Positions 15,355 through 25,104 of a stretch of DNA of 64,000 nt are shown here, piece by piece; the first letter of the stretch is position 1; every line of letters begins with the position of its first letter. Source of the DNA: Novosphingobium decolorationis. GTDB lineage: Bacteria; Pseudomonadota; Alphaproteobacteria; Sphingomonadales; Sphingomonadaceae. The position numbers and the translations under genes are program-made. The notes under the pieces are model-generated. The model worked only from the letters and a program-made list of their open reading frames with translations, did not search any database and had not been told where the DNA came from. The stretch spans positions 186,001-250,000 of the forward strand of contig NZ_CP054856.1 of NCBI RefSeq assembly GCF_018417475.1, read 5' to 3'.

Positions 15355-15938
15355 CCCTGCGGGAGGGTGGCAGGCGTCAATTCCTCGCGTTCCGATCGGT
15401 CAACCGCCAGAACGCGCCGGGATACGATCCCGCCCTCCAGCGTCATCATCTCCTGCCGCGCCAGTTGCTGGCCCGCACCAGCTTTGAGCGCATGTTTCGC
15501 GAAATCGGTGATGATCATGCCCGCTTCGAGGACTTTCGCGAGAACGGCCTGCTGCTGCCCTGCCGCGAAGTGGCGGCGCTGCGGCTTGGGCTGCCGCTCC
15601 ACCGAGGGCCGCATCGGCGTTACAGCGAGCTCGTCACGTTGCGGGTGGGGCAGATCGAGGCGGACTGGGCCCGTCAGCGCAGCCGCGATCCCGCACAGGC
15701 GGCCCGTCAGGCGCAGATGCGCCTCGCGCTCTTGCAGCGTGCCTTGCGACGCTTCCTGCTCGATACGCGTCCACTGCTGAACCGCTATGACCCGGCCACG
15801 CGCGACTTCTCCGAGCTTGATGAAGTGGCCGAATCCCTCTGGGCGGCAACGCCTGTCCCTGCCGTGCTTCCGGAAACCGCCGAGCCTGCGGTTCAGGCCA
15901 TGCCGGTGCGAGCCCGCAGGCGGGCCAGGGCCTCCTGA
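15351..15938 (+). CDS. AHH-domain putative nuclease (HNH/ENDO VII superfamily)
   Basis: A 195-residue protein whose N-terminal part matches the AHH nuclease pattern. YDPALQRHHLLPRQLLA puts the paired His at residues 32-33; SFERMFREIG follows, then FRENGLLLPCREVAA with LHRGPHRRYSELV (about 62-95), where a further His would complete a metal site. AHH domains are best known as effector modules of polymorphic toxins; here the domain stands alone with no secretion leader. The rest (about 100-165) is Arg/Gln-rich and helical, followed by an Arg-rich tail. The ATG overlaps the stop of the preceding gene, and its last 46 bases overlap the convergent nitronate monooxygenase gene. Confidence 0.72.
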   Translation: MTLREGGRRQFLAFRSVNRQNAPGYDPALQRHHLLPRQLLARTSFERMFREIGDDHARFEDFRENGLLLPCREVAALRLGLPLHRGPHRRYSELVTLRVGQIEADWARQRSRDPAQAARQAQMRLALLQRALRRFLLDTRPLLNRYDPATRDFSELDEVAESLWAATPVPAVLPETAEPAVQAMPVRARRRARAS

Positions 15939-16897
15939 TATTCGCGTTCGAGGCGCTCGGTGCGCGCAGCGACGCTTTCCACGGCCTCGACGGCACCGAT
16001 CCCTTGCCCGGCGCCCCAGATGTCCTTCCAGGCCTTGGCCGCGGTATTCCCCCCTGAGCCGAAGTTCATCTGGTTTCGGTCCCCTTCGGGCAGGTTGTCG
16101 GGGTCGAGCCCGGCCGCCACGATCGAGGGGCGCAGGTAGTTGCCGTGAACGCCTGTGAAGAGGTTCGAATAGACGATGTCGGAGGCGGAGCCCGCCACGA
16201 TGGCGTCCTTGTAGCCCTGAACGGCCCGGGCTTCCTCGGTCGCGATCCAGGGTGTGCCGATATAGGCGAAGTCGGCGCCCAGGGCCTGGGCGGCCAGGAT
16301 GGCCGGACCATTGGCAATCGAGCCGGACAGGGCAAGCGGGCCGTCGAACCAGCTGCGGATCTCCTGGACCAGAGCAAAGGGGGAGAGGCGCCCCGCATGT
16401 CCGCCAGCGCCTGCCGCGACCGCAATGAGGCCGTCCGCGCCCTTGTCCACGGCCTTTCGGGCAAATCGGTCGTCGATCACGTCGTGCAGGACCAACCCGC
16501 CCCAGCCATGGACGGCCTGGTTCAGTTCGGCATTGGCGCCGAGCGAGGTAATGACGAGCGGCACCTTCCACTTCTCGAGGACGGCGAGGTCCTCCTCCAG
16601 CCGCGCGTTCGACTTGTGGACGATCATGTTGACCGCGAAGGGAGCCTCGCACCCCGCAGTTTCCTCGGTAATCTGATGAAGCCACTCGTCGAGTTGGCTG
16701 ACGGGCCGGGCGTTGAGCGAGGGAAAACTGCCGACGATGCCGGAACGGACCTGTGCGATCACCAGCTCGGGGCCGGAGACGAGAAACATCGGGGCGGCAA
16801 TCACGGGCAGGCGCAGCTTGGCGCGAAGGCGCGCTGCAGCGCCGCTGTCGGGTCCAGTCACGGGCAATCTCTCTTCCAGAACATATGCTTTGCCCAC
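15893..16897 (-). CDS. Nitronate monooxygenase (2-nitropropane dioxygenase family)
   Basis: This 334-residue FMN-dependent TIM-barrel enzyme oxidises alkyl nitronates such as propionate 3-nitronate. Visible signatures are LPVIAAPMFLVSGPELV near the N-terminus, FAVNMIVHKSN, LGANAEL, AVAAGAGGHAGRLSPF (FMN phosphate region, about 160-175) and the segment LSGSIANGPAILAAQALGADFAYIGTPW. The class I catalytic His lies within GGHAG. The start is GTG at 16897. It stands alone between the convergent AHH gene and the leuA terminator. Some members act on other substrates, so the exact reaction is less certain than the family. Confidence 0.88.
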   Translation of the reverse strand: MGKAYVLEERLPVTGPDSGAAARLRAKLRLPVIAAPMFLVSGPELVIAQVRSGIVGSFPSLNARPVSQLDEWLHQITEETAGCEAPFAVNMIVHKSNARLEEDLAVLEKWKVPLVITSLGANAELNQAVHGWGGLVLHDVIDDRFARKAVDKGADGLIAVAAGAGGHAGRLSPFALVQEIRSWFDGPLALSGSIANGPAILAAQALGADFAYIGTPWIATEEARAVQGYKDAIVAGSASDIVYSNLFTGVHGNYLRPSIVAAGLDPDNLPEGDRNQMNFGSGGNTAAKAWKDIWGAGQGIGAVEAVESVAARTERLEREYQEALARLRARTGMA

Positions 16898-16973
16898 GAG
16901 GATAGGCGGGCGGGAGCGGACTGTCGAGATTGCTTTACGTATAGGGAAGGAAAAATCGCGGGCGCGGCCTACG

Positions 16974-17011
16974 AGAAAGGCCGGAAGAGCGCCTGCTCTC
17001 CCGGCCTTTCT
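16974..17011 (-). terminator. Terminator downstream of leuA
   Basis: On the minus strand a 17-base nearly perfect stem, AGAAAGGCCGGGAGAGC with GCTCTTCCGGCCTTTCT, closes a 4-base loop 22 bases after the leuA stop. The stem ends in T-rich sequence. It should end leuA transcription before the nitronate monooxygenase gene. Confidence 0.75.
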
Positions 17012-17032
17012 GCGATAGGGATGGCGGAGCGA

Positions 17033-18706
17033 TCAGGCGCCGACGGCGTTGGCCGCGCTCAGCACCGCGCGCACGCTGGCGGTCGCCACGTCCTCGTCGA
17101 TGCCCACACCCCAGATGACCTGGCCCTCGGGCGTTACGCATTCCACGTAAGCGGCGGCGCGGGCGTTGGAATCCTTGCCCATCGAATGCTCGGCGTAGTC
17201 GCGCACGTCGAGCTTTACGCCGAAGCCCTCATCGAGCGTCGCCACGATCGAGGAGATCAGGCCCTTGCCACGGCCCGAGACCGACTGTTCCTGACCGTCG
17301 ACGCCGATCTTGCCCGCAAAGACGCGGGTGCCGTCGCTGCCGCGCGCCTCGTCCCAGTCGATGAGCTGGAAACGCTGCGGCGCATCGAGGCGGTAGGCCG
17401 TGCGGAACACGTCCCAGATGTCGCCCGCCTGCAGCTCGCGACCCAGTTCGTCGGCCAGGTTCTGCACGTGCTTGGAGAAGTGCGCCTGCATCCGCTTGGG
17501 CAGCTTGAGGCCCTGGTCCTGCTCGATGACCCAGGCAAAGCCGCCCTTGCCCGACTGCGAGTTGACGCGGATGACGGCCTCGTAGTCGCGGCCCAGGTCG
17601 GCGGGATCGATCGGCAGGTAGGGCACGGCCCAGATTTCGTCGTTGCGCGATTCCTTGGCTGCGAAGCCCTTCTTGATCGCGTCCTGGTGCGAGCCCGAGA
17701 ACGCGGTGAAGACCAGCTCGCCGCCGTAGGGGTGACGTTCGGGGACCTTGAGCTGGTTGCAGTACTCGACCGTCTGGATCACCTCGTCGATGTTCGAGAA
17801 GTCCAGCTCGGGGCTGACGCCTTGCGTGTACATGTTCATCGCAACCGTCACCAGGCAGCAGTTGCCGGTGCGCTCGCCGTTGCCGAACAGGCAGCCCTCG
17901 ACACGGTCCGCGCCCGCCATCAGGCCCAGTTCCGCCGCGGCCACGCCGGTGCCCCGGTCGTTGTGGGTGTGCAGCGAGATGACCGCGCTTTCCCGGTTGG
18001 GCAGGTTGTTGCAGAAGTACTCGATCTGGTCAGCGTAGATGTTGGGCGTTGCCGCCTCGACCGTGGCCGGCAGATTGAGGATGATCGGGTTCTCAGGGGT
18101 GGGCTGGAGAACCTCCATCACCGCCTCGCAGCACTCGATCGAGAAATCGAGTTCGGCCGTCGAGAAGGTCTCGGGGCTGTACTCCACGTTCCACTTGGTC
18201 TCAGGGTACTTGGCGATCTGGTCGCGGATGATCTTCGCGCCGTTGACGGCAATGCCGCGCACGTCCTTGCGGTCCATGTTGAAGACCACATTGCGCCACA
18301 GCGGCGAGACCGCGTTGTAGACGTGGACGATCGCTTCATGGACGCCCGCGAGGCTTTCGAACGACTTTTCGATCAGGTCCTGGCGCGACTGGGTCAAGAC
18401 CTGGACCAGCACGTCCTCGGGGATGCGGCCCGAATCGACGAGACCGCGGATGAAATTGAACTCGGTCGCACCCGCGCTGGGGAAGCCGACCTCGATCTCC
18501 TTCAGGCCGACCTTGACGAGCAGGTCGAAGAAGCGGGTCTTCTTCTCCGCGCCCATCGGATCGATGAGGGCCTGGTTGCCGTCGCGCAGGTCCGTGGAGA
18601 GCCAGCGCGGCGCCTTGGTGATCGTCTGCGACGGCCACTGGCGGTTGGGCAGGTCGATCTGCGGGAAGGGGCGGTACTTGACCGAGGGGTCTTTCAGCAT
18701 TGTCAT
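17033..18706 (-). CDS. leuA: 2-isopropylmalate synthase
   Basis: This 557-residue enzyme condenses acetyl-CoA with 2-oxoisovalerate, the first committed step of leucine synthesis. The HMGL-like TIM barrel has STDLRDGNQALIDPM (catalytic Arg and metal-binding Asp, about 38-52), VGFPSAGATEF and ISLHTHNDRGTGVA (metal-binding His pair, about 243-256). The C-terminal LeuA dimerisation/allosteric domain (about 420-557, with GRGKGLISSIVATL) senses leucine. Length fits the long LeuA form. A short ORF rich in Leu codons lies 120 bases upstream and suggests attenuation-type control. It is followed by a strong terminator. Confidence 0.97.
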   Translation of the reverse strand: MTMLKDPSVKYRPFPQIDLPNRQWPSQTITKAPRWLSTDLRDGNQALIDPMGAEKKTRFFDLLVKVGLKEIEVGFPSAGATEFNFIRGLVDSGRIPEDVLVQVLTQSRQDLIEKSFESLAGVHEAIVHVYNAVSPLWRNVVFNMDRKDVRGIAVNGAKIIRDQIAKYPETKWNVEYSPETFSTAELDFSIECCEAVMEVLQPTPENPIILNLPATVEAATPNIYADQIEYFCNNLPNRESAVISLHTHNDRGTGVAAAELGLMAGADRVEGCLFGNGERTGNCCLVTVAMNMYTQGVSPELDFSNIDEVIQTVEYCNQLKVPERHPYGGELVFTAFSGSHQDAIKKGFAAKESRNDEIWAVPYLPIDPADLGRDYEAVIRVNSQSGKGGFAWVIEQDQGLKLPKRMQAHFSKHVQNLADELGRELQAGDIWDVFRTAYRLDAPQRFQLIDWDEARGSDGTRVFAGKIGVDGQEQSVSGRGKGLISSIVATLDEGFGVKLDVRDYAEHSMGKDSNARAAAYVECVTPEGQVIWGVGIDEDVATASVRAVLSAANAVGA

Positions 18707-18825
18707 GGGTGTGTCTCGTTCGGAATGTGTCTTGCTGGCCTTGCGCGGCGCGGACCTTGGGGCCTGCGCGCGTCTTTCTCAGGTCCCCTTGAGCGCCGTG
18801 CGCGCTGTCAGGGCAGCACGCAAGC

Positions 18826-18876
18826 TCACGCCCAAGGGCGCGTAAGTCGCAGGAGAAGGCCAAGACGACGAGTCAT
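18826..18876 (-). CDS. Putative leucine leader peptide upstream of leuA
   Basis: A 16-codon ORF on the leuA strand reads MTRRLGLLLRLTRPWA, with five Leu codons in seven positions (CTT, CTT, CTC, CTG, CTT). It lies about 120 bases before the leuA ATG. A hairpin TGCCCA-TAGGCT-TGGGCA overlaps its start. Downstream, segments such as GGACCT/AGGTCC and GGGG/CCCC can pair in alternative ways. Leu-rich leader peptides control leu operons by ribosome-stalling attenuation; this ORF has the position and composition for that. No U-run terminator is obvious, so control could act on the leuA ribosome site. Confidence 0.6.
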   Translation of the reverse strand: MTRRLGLLLRLTRPWA

Positions 18877-18995
18877 GCCCAAGCCTATGGGCACTGCTGC
18901 GCGCAATGTAAAGGGTCTGATTGCGCCAAATCCGCACGCCGCGTCGCGCGCCGCGCATCTGTCCGTATGGCGGCAGACGTGCGGGTGCGCGAAGA

Positions 18996-19373
18996 TCAGC
19001 CGCAGCGCATGGTGGTGATGATATTGTCCTCATCGGTCAGGATATTGAGGCGGTCCTGACGAAAATCCATGGTCATGACCGAGCCCGGCGGAAGAACCCG
19101 CATGGGCTTCTTGCCGCGCGCTTCGCGGATCGAGGCGAGGAGCGCTTCGGTGGCCTCTTCGCCGACGTGGCGTTCGAACAGCTCGACACCGCACAGCGCT
19201 TCCGGCTCGGGGCCGATGGGCGTGGTGTCGCGGGATGCCGCCGGTGTCGGATCGGTGGGGGTCGCGGCCATGTCGGGGCCTCCTTGCGAAGAGGCCGAGC
19301 AGGCGGGCAGGGCCATCAGGGGAAGGGCAAGAGCGGCCATGAGGGCGGCGAGGCGGCGGTGGTTGCGTGTCAT
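18996..19373 (-). CDS. I78-family peptidase-inhibitor lipoprotein
   Basis: A 125-residue protein with a lipoprotein signal peptide (LMAALALPLMALPAC, lipobox LPAC with Cys near residue 26). A C-terminal I78-inhibitor-like domain reads CGVELFERHVGEEA, then RVLPPGSVMTMDFRQDRLNI and a final Cys-Gly. The two Cys can form the conserved disulfide. The I78 family is named after a fungal serine-protease inhibitor and is widespread as small lipoproteins in sphingomonads; a protective role in the periplasm is inferred only. The ATG at 19373 is used rather than the frame's earlier start. It lies between ilvC and leuA on the same strand. Confidence 0.82.
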   Translation of the reverse strand: MTRNHRRLAALMAALALPLMALPACSASSQGGPDMAATPTDPTPAASRDTTPIGPEPEALCGVELFERHVGEEATEALLASIREARGKKPMRVLPPGSVMTMDFRQDRLNILTDEDNIITTMRCG

Positions 19374-19442
19374 TCGCGATCCTTCGCAAGGGGCTGCTGA
19401 ACGGGCGCTGGCTGCATGCGTGCAGAACCCGGGAAAGCACAA

Positions 19443-19470
19443 ACCCGACCCTGCGCGAACAGGATCGGGT
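19443..19470 (-). terminator. Probable terminator after ilvC
   Basis: On the minus strand ACCCGATCCTG pairs with CAGGGTCGGGT (11 pairs with one G-T) around a 6-base loop, followed by TTTGTGCTTT. It lies 42 bases after the ilvC stop and before the I78 lipoprotein gene. Confidence 0.6.
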
Positions 19471-19512
19471 CTGCAAGTGTCGCGATGCGGCGTCCAGAGG
19501 GACGCAGCGCGA

Positions 19513-21184
<1,672 letters not shown>

Positions 21185-21213
21185 TGTCCGTATTCCTGGG
21201 TTCGCAAGCGCGC

Positions 21214-22956
21214 TCAGACGAGCGCCTTGGCGGCATCGTCGAGGGTACCGGCCACGGCATCGCCGTAGAGGATCATCTCGGTATGGGCCGCACCCGAGGG
21301 GATCATCGGGAAGCAGTTCGATTCCTTGGCCACGCGGCAATCGACGATGACCGGACCCTGGTAGGCGATCATTTCCTCGATGCCCGCGTCGAGCTGGCTC
21401 TCGTTCTCGATGCGGATACCCTTCCAGCCATAGGCTTCGGCGAGCGTCACGAAGTCGGGCAGGCTGCTCGAGTACGAGTTCGAGTAGCGGCTCTCGTAAG
21501 TGAGCTCCTGCCACTGGCGGACCATGCCCATCCATTCGTTGTTGAGGATGAACACCTTGACCGGCAGGCGGTACTGGCTGGCGGTGCCCATCTCCTGGAT
21601 GTTCATCTGGATCGAGGCGTCGCCCGCGATGTCGATGACGAGGCTGTCGGGGTTGCCGAGCTGCGCGCCGATGGCGGCGGGCAGGCCGTAGCCCATCGTG
21701 CCCAGGCCACCCGAGGTCAGCCACTTGTTGGGGCCGAAGAAGTGGAAGTACTGCGCCGCCCACATCTGGTGCTGGCCGACTTCGGTGGCGATGATCGGGT
21801 CCTTCGCCTTGGTCAGCTCGAACAGGCGCTCGACCGCGTGCTGGGGCATGATCGCGGCGGTATTGCCGGGATAGGCCAGGCTGTTTCGTTCGCGCCAGGT
21901 GTCGATCCGGGCCTTCCAGCCCGACAGGTCCTGCGGCGCGCGGGTTCCCCAGGCTTCGAGAAGCTGGCCCAGGATTTCGCCGCAGTCGCCGACGAGCGGC
22001 AGGTCGACAGGCACGATCTTGTTGATCGAGGCACGGTCGATGTCGATGTGGATCTTCTTCGAGTTGGGCGCGAAGGCGTCGAGACGCCCGGTCACGCGGT
22101 CATCGAAGCGCGCACCGACACAGACGATGAGGTCGGCCTGGTTCATCGCCAGGTTGGCCTCGTAGGTGCCGTGCATGCCCAGCATGCCGAGCCAGTCCGC
22201 GTGGTCCGCCGGGAACGCGCCCAGACCCATCAGGGTCGAGGTGACGGGCGCGCCGGTCTTGGCCTGCAGCTCGCGCAGCAGCGCGGTGGCGTGCGGGCCC
22301 GAGTTGATGACGCCGCCGCCGGTGTAGAGCACGGGCGCGCGGGCCGAGGCGATCATGGCGATCGCTTCGTCGATCTCATTGGTGTCCGCGCGCAGGCGGG
22401 GCGCGTAACGGTCGCGGCGCTGGACGGGCGCGTCGCTCCAGGTGGCGGTGGCAACCTGGACGTTCTTGGGAATGTCGATGAGGACGGGGCCGGGGCGCCC
22501 GGTCGTCGCGATCTGGAACGCCTCGTCGATGATCGCGGCGAGGTCGGCCGGATCCTTCACGAGGTAGTTGTGCTTGGTGCAGTGGCGCGAGATGCCGACC
22601 GTGTCGGCTTCCTGGAAGCCGTCCGAACCGATCAGGTTGGTCGCAACCTGGCCCGAGATGACAACGAGCGGGATCGAATCCATGTACGCATCGGCAATGC
22701 CGGTGATGGCGTTCGTCGCGCCCGGGCCGGACGTGACCAGAACGACGCCGGGCTTGCCGGTCGAACGGGCATAGCCTTCGGCTGCGTGGGCCGCGCCGGC
22801 TTCGTGCCGCACAAGGATATGACGCAGGCGTTCATCGCCGAATAGGGCATCGTAGATCGGGAGAACCGCCCCGCCGGGATAGCCGAATACGAATTCGACG
22901 CCCTGCCGGACTAGGCTTTCGACCAGGATGTTCGCGCCGCTGCGCTCGTCACTCAC
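21214..22956 (-). CDS. ilvB: Acetolactate synthase large (catalytic) subunit
   Basis: This 580-residue ThDP-dependent enzyme makes acetolactate and acetohydroxybutyrate. Its domains in order are an N-terminal Pyr domain with FGYPGGAVLPIYDAL and the catalytic Glu in LVRHEAGAAHAAEGYAR, a central FAD-binding domain, and a C-terminal PP domain with the ThDP motif GDASIQMNIQE (about 435). The start is GTG at 22956 with an AAGGAA ribosome site. A TTGACG element at the end of miaA is a possible promoter, and the 170-base leader holds several strong hairpins. I found no Ile/Leu/Val-rich leader peptide in it. Confidence 0.97.
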   Translation of the reverse strand: MSDERSGANILVESLVRQGVEFVFGYPGGAVLPIYDALFGDERLRHILVRHEAGAAHAAEGYARSTGKPGVVLVTSGPGATNAITGIADAYMDSIPLVVISGQVATNLIGSDGFQEADTVGISRHCTKHNYLVKDPADLAAIIDEAFQIATTGRPGPVLIDIPKNVQVATATWSDAPVQRRDRYAPRLRADTNEIDEAIAMIASARAPVLYTGGGVINSGPHATALLRELQAKTGAPVTSTLMGLGAFPADHADWLGMLGMHGTYEANLAMNQADLIVCVGARFDDRVTGRLDAFAPNSKKIHIDIDRASINKIVPVDLPLVGDCGEILGQLLEAWGTRAPQDLSGWKARIDTWRERNSLAYPGNTAAIMPQHAVERLFELTKAKDPIIATEVGQHQMWAAQYFHFFGPNKWLTSGGLGTMGYGLPAAIGAQLGNPDSLVIDIAGDASIQMNIQEMGTASQYRLPVKVFILNNEWMGMVRQWQELTYESRYSNSYSSSLPDFVTLAEAYGWKGIRIENESQLDAGIEEMIAYQGPVIVDCRVAKESNCFPMIPSGAAHTEMILYGDAVAGTLDDAAKALV

Positions 22957-23040
22957 AACACGTTCCTTTTTGCCTCGGGGCCCCGAAAAACCGGGCGCCG
23001 CGAGATGGATAAGTCAGGAGGATTTCCCTCCAAAGAAGCG

Positions 23041-23070
23041 GACCCGGCACGGCAATCGCCGCGCCGGGTC
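23041..23070 (-). terminator. Strong hairpin between miaA and ilvB
   Basis: GACCCGGC-x-CGGC pairs with GCCG-x-GCCGGGTC (12 pairs, one mismatch) around AATC. It lies 64 bases after the miaA stop and 84 bases before ilvB. No T-run follows on the minus strand, so it may be a weak miaA terminator or a leader structure of ilvB. A second hairpin GGAGG-GAAAT-CCTCC follows at about 23020-23034. Confidence 0.5.
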
Positions 23071-23133
23071 ATCCTCTCCTCCGAGCCCAACTTCCGAGGG
23101 CTTGACGAGGCAGCCTTTAGGCATTGTGAAATA

Positions 23134-24120
23134 TCACGTCAACCCAAAACGTCGAAATAAAATATCGCAAATGGACTTTAGGGTGTAATTTTCAGATTCA
23201 ATCCGGGGCCAGTCTTCCGGGGGCTGGTGGCGCAGCCAGGTGAACTGGCGCTTGGCGTAGCGCCGCGTTGCCTGCGCGCCGCGCGCGATGGCCTCCTCGC
23301 ATGTGATGTCGTCGCGCAGATGGGCCGCCAGCTCGGGCACGCCGATCGCGCGCATCGCGGGGAGGTCGGGATCAAGCTGGCGCGCCAGGAGAGCCTCGAC
23401 TTCGGCGAGGGCACCGGCCTCGACCATGCGCGTGAAGCGCAGGTCGCAGCGTTCGTAGAGCCACTGGCGTTCGGGCATGAGGATGGCCGGGAAGAGCGTG
23501 ACCTGATCCGCAATCCCGCCTTCCTTGCGCTCCTGCCAATGGGCGAGGGGGTGGCCGGTGGAGCGCACGACCTCCAGTGCGCGCGCCACGCGGGTGGTGT
23601 CTGCCGGGGCGAGCTGTGCGGCGCGCGCCGGGTCTTCGCGGGACAGTGCAGCGTGCGCCTCGGCGACGGGGAGGGCGCGCACTTCCGCGCGCACAGCGGG
23701 GTCGATGGCCGGGATCGGGGCGATCCCATCCAGCAGGGTGCGGATATAGAGGCCGGTACCGCCGACAAGGATCGGGACGGCGCCGCGCTCATGGGCCCCG
23801 GCAATTTCCGTACGGGCGGCCTTGGCCCAATCGGCGGCGGAGCAGGCCGTGGCTGCGTCCCAGGTGCCGAACAGGCGGTGCGCGATCCCGCCACGCTCTT
23901 CCTCGGTCGGGCAGGCGCTCAGGATCGGTATGTCGGCGTAGACTTGCGAGGCATCGGCGTTGAGAACCACGCCGCTCCGGCCGCGCTTCTCCAGTTCCTG
24001 GGCCAGGGCTACCGCACAATCGCTCTTGCCGCTGGCCGTCGGCCCTGCAATGAGCGCCAGCGGCGGCCGGTCCCCGGCCTTGGAATCATATTTCGCATCA
24101 AGGAATTTGGCAGTGCTCAT
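23134..24120 (-). CDS. miaA: tRNA dimethylallyltransferase
   Basis: A 328-residue enzyme that isopentenylates A37 of tRNAs reading UNN codons. The P-loop is [18 protein letters not shown] (about 22-39), followed by [16 protein letters not shown] (tRNA and DMAPP contacts), [15 protein letters not shown] (about 120) and [12 protein letters not shown] (about 295-306). The start ATG at 24120 (MSTAKFLD) is chosen because the longer frame is not family-like. Its start overlaps the divergent serB start by 8 bases. The C-terminus ([13 protein letters not shown]) ends in a region containing a possible ilvB promoter. Confidence 0.96.
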   Translation of the reverse strand: MSTAKFLDAKYDSKAGDRPPLALIAGPTASGKSDCAVALAQELEKRGRSGVVLNADASQVYADIPILSACPTEEERGGIAHRLFGTWDAATACSAADWAKAARTEIAGAHERGAVPILVGGTGLYIRTLLDGIAPIPAIDPAVRAEVRALPVAEAHAALSREDPARAAQLAPADTTRVARALEVVRSTGHPLAHWQERKEGGIADQVTLFPAILMPERQWLYERCDLRFTRMVEAGALAEVEALLARQLDPDLPAMRAIGVPELAAHLRDDITCEEAIARGAQATRRYAKRQFTWLRHQPPEDWPRIESENYTLKSICDILFRRFGLT

Positions 24121-25009
24121 TGCCCGGCTGATAGCAGACGCAGAAAATCTCTCGGCAAAAATCGACACCGTACGCGCCGAGATGGAGAAGTGCGGGGTGC
24201 GCCTGGCCTCGGCGGCGATGCTCGACTTCTGTGACAAGACGCTCCAGATCGCCTCGCCCGACGACGGCGCGGATGTCCTGCGCGGTGCGCTGGATGCGCA
24301 CTTCGGCGCGAGCGATGGCCTTGTCACCGACCATGAGCCGATCCTGCCCAAAGTCTTCATCTCGGACATGGATTCGACGATGATCGGGCAGGAGTGCATC
24401 GACGAACTGGCCGATTTTGCCGGGCTCAAGGAGCGGATTGCCGACATCACCGAGCGCGCGATGCAGGGCGAGCTTGATTTCGAATCGGCGCTGCGCGAGC
24501 GCGTGGGTCTTCTTGCGGGCCTTCGCGAGACCGCGGTCGACGATTGCCTTGCCGAGCGTATCCGCCCGATGCCCGGTGCCAAGACGTTGGTCGAAACGCT
24601 CAAGAAGTTCGGCTGCCGCACCGTGCTCGTCACCGGCGGCTTCCACCACTTCGCCGATCCCATCGCCGCGATGCTGGGTTTCGAGCACGTCGTGGGCAAC
24701 CGCCTTGCGGTCGCCGATGGCAAGCTGACCGGCGAACTGGCCGGGCCGGTGGTCGACAGTTCGGTCAAGAAGGCTACTTTGCTGGCCGAAATCGCGGCGG
24801 TGGCCGGTGAAGGCGCAGACTTCGTACCCAGCCTTGCAACGGGCGATGGTGCCAACGACATTCCGATGCTCGAGGCCGCGACCTACGGCATCGCTTACCA
24901 CGCCAAGCCCAAGGCGCGCCTTGCCGCCAATGGCTGGATCGACCGGGGCGACCTCACCGATGTTCTGCGCCTGCTGGGCATCGACGAGCAGGATTGGGTG
25001 CACGGCTGA
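24113..25009 (+). CDS. serB: Phosphoserine phosphatase
   Basis: A 298-residue HAD enzyme performing the last step of serine synthesis. An N-terminal ACT-like region (about 1-75) precedes the HAD core: [16 protein letters not shown] (motif I with nucleophile Asp, about 84-99), [13 protein letters not shown] (motif II Ser/Thr region), Lys in SSVKKATLL (motif III) and [12 protein letters not shown] (motif IV, about 240). I chose GTG at 24113, preceded by AAGGA at about 24100-24104. Starts further upstream would run into miaA on the other strand. The start overlaps miaA's start codon head to head. Confidence 0.94.
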   Translation: MLIARLIADAENLSAKIDTVRAEMEKCGVRLASAAMLDFCDKTLQIASPDDGADVLRGALDAHFGASDGLVTDHEPILPKVFISDMDSTMIGQECIDELADFAGLKERIADITERAMQGELDFESALRERVGLLAGLRETAVDDCLAERIRPMPGAKTLVETLKKFGCRTVLVTGGFHHFADPIAAMLGFEHVVGNRLAVADGKLTGELAGPVVDSSVKKATLLAEIAAVAGEGADFVPSLATGDGANDIPMLEAATYGIAYHAKPKARLAANGWIDRGDLTDVLRLLGIDEQDWVHG

Positions 25010-25104
25010 CTTCGCGTCGGCGGCTATCGCGGCTGCAACTGGTTCTCAGGATCTGCAACGGCCTTGCGGCAAGGCTTGCCCATTAAGACTTTGTAAACGC
25101 AGGT

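Noticed and set aside
16145..19018. 957-codon forward frame spanning nitronate monooxygenase and leuA
   Set aside because: It runs antisense across two well-identified genes and their intergenic region; no family resemblance.
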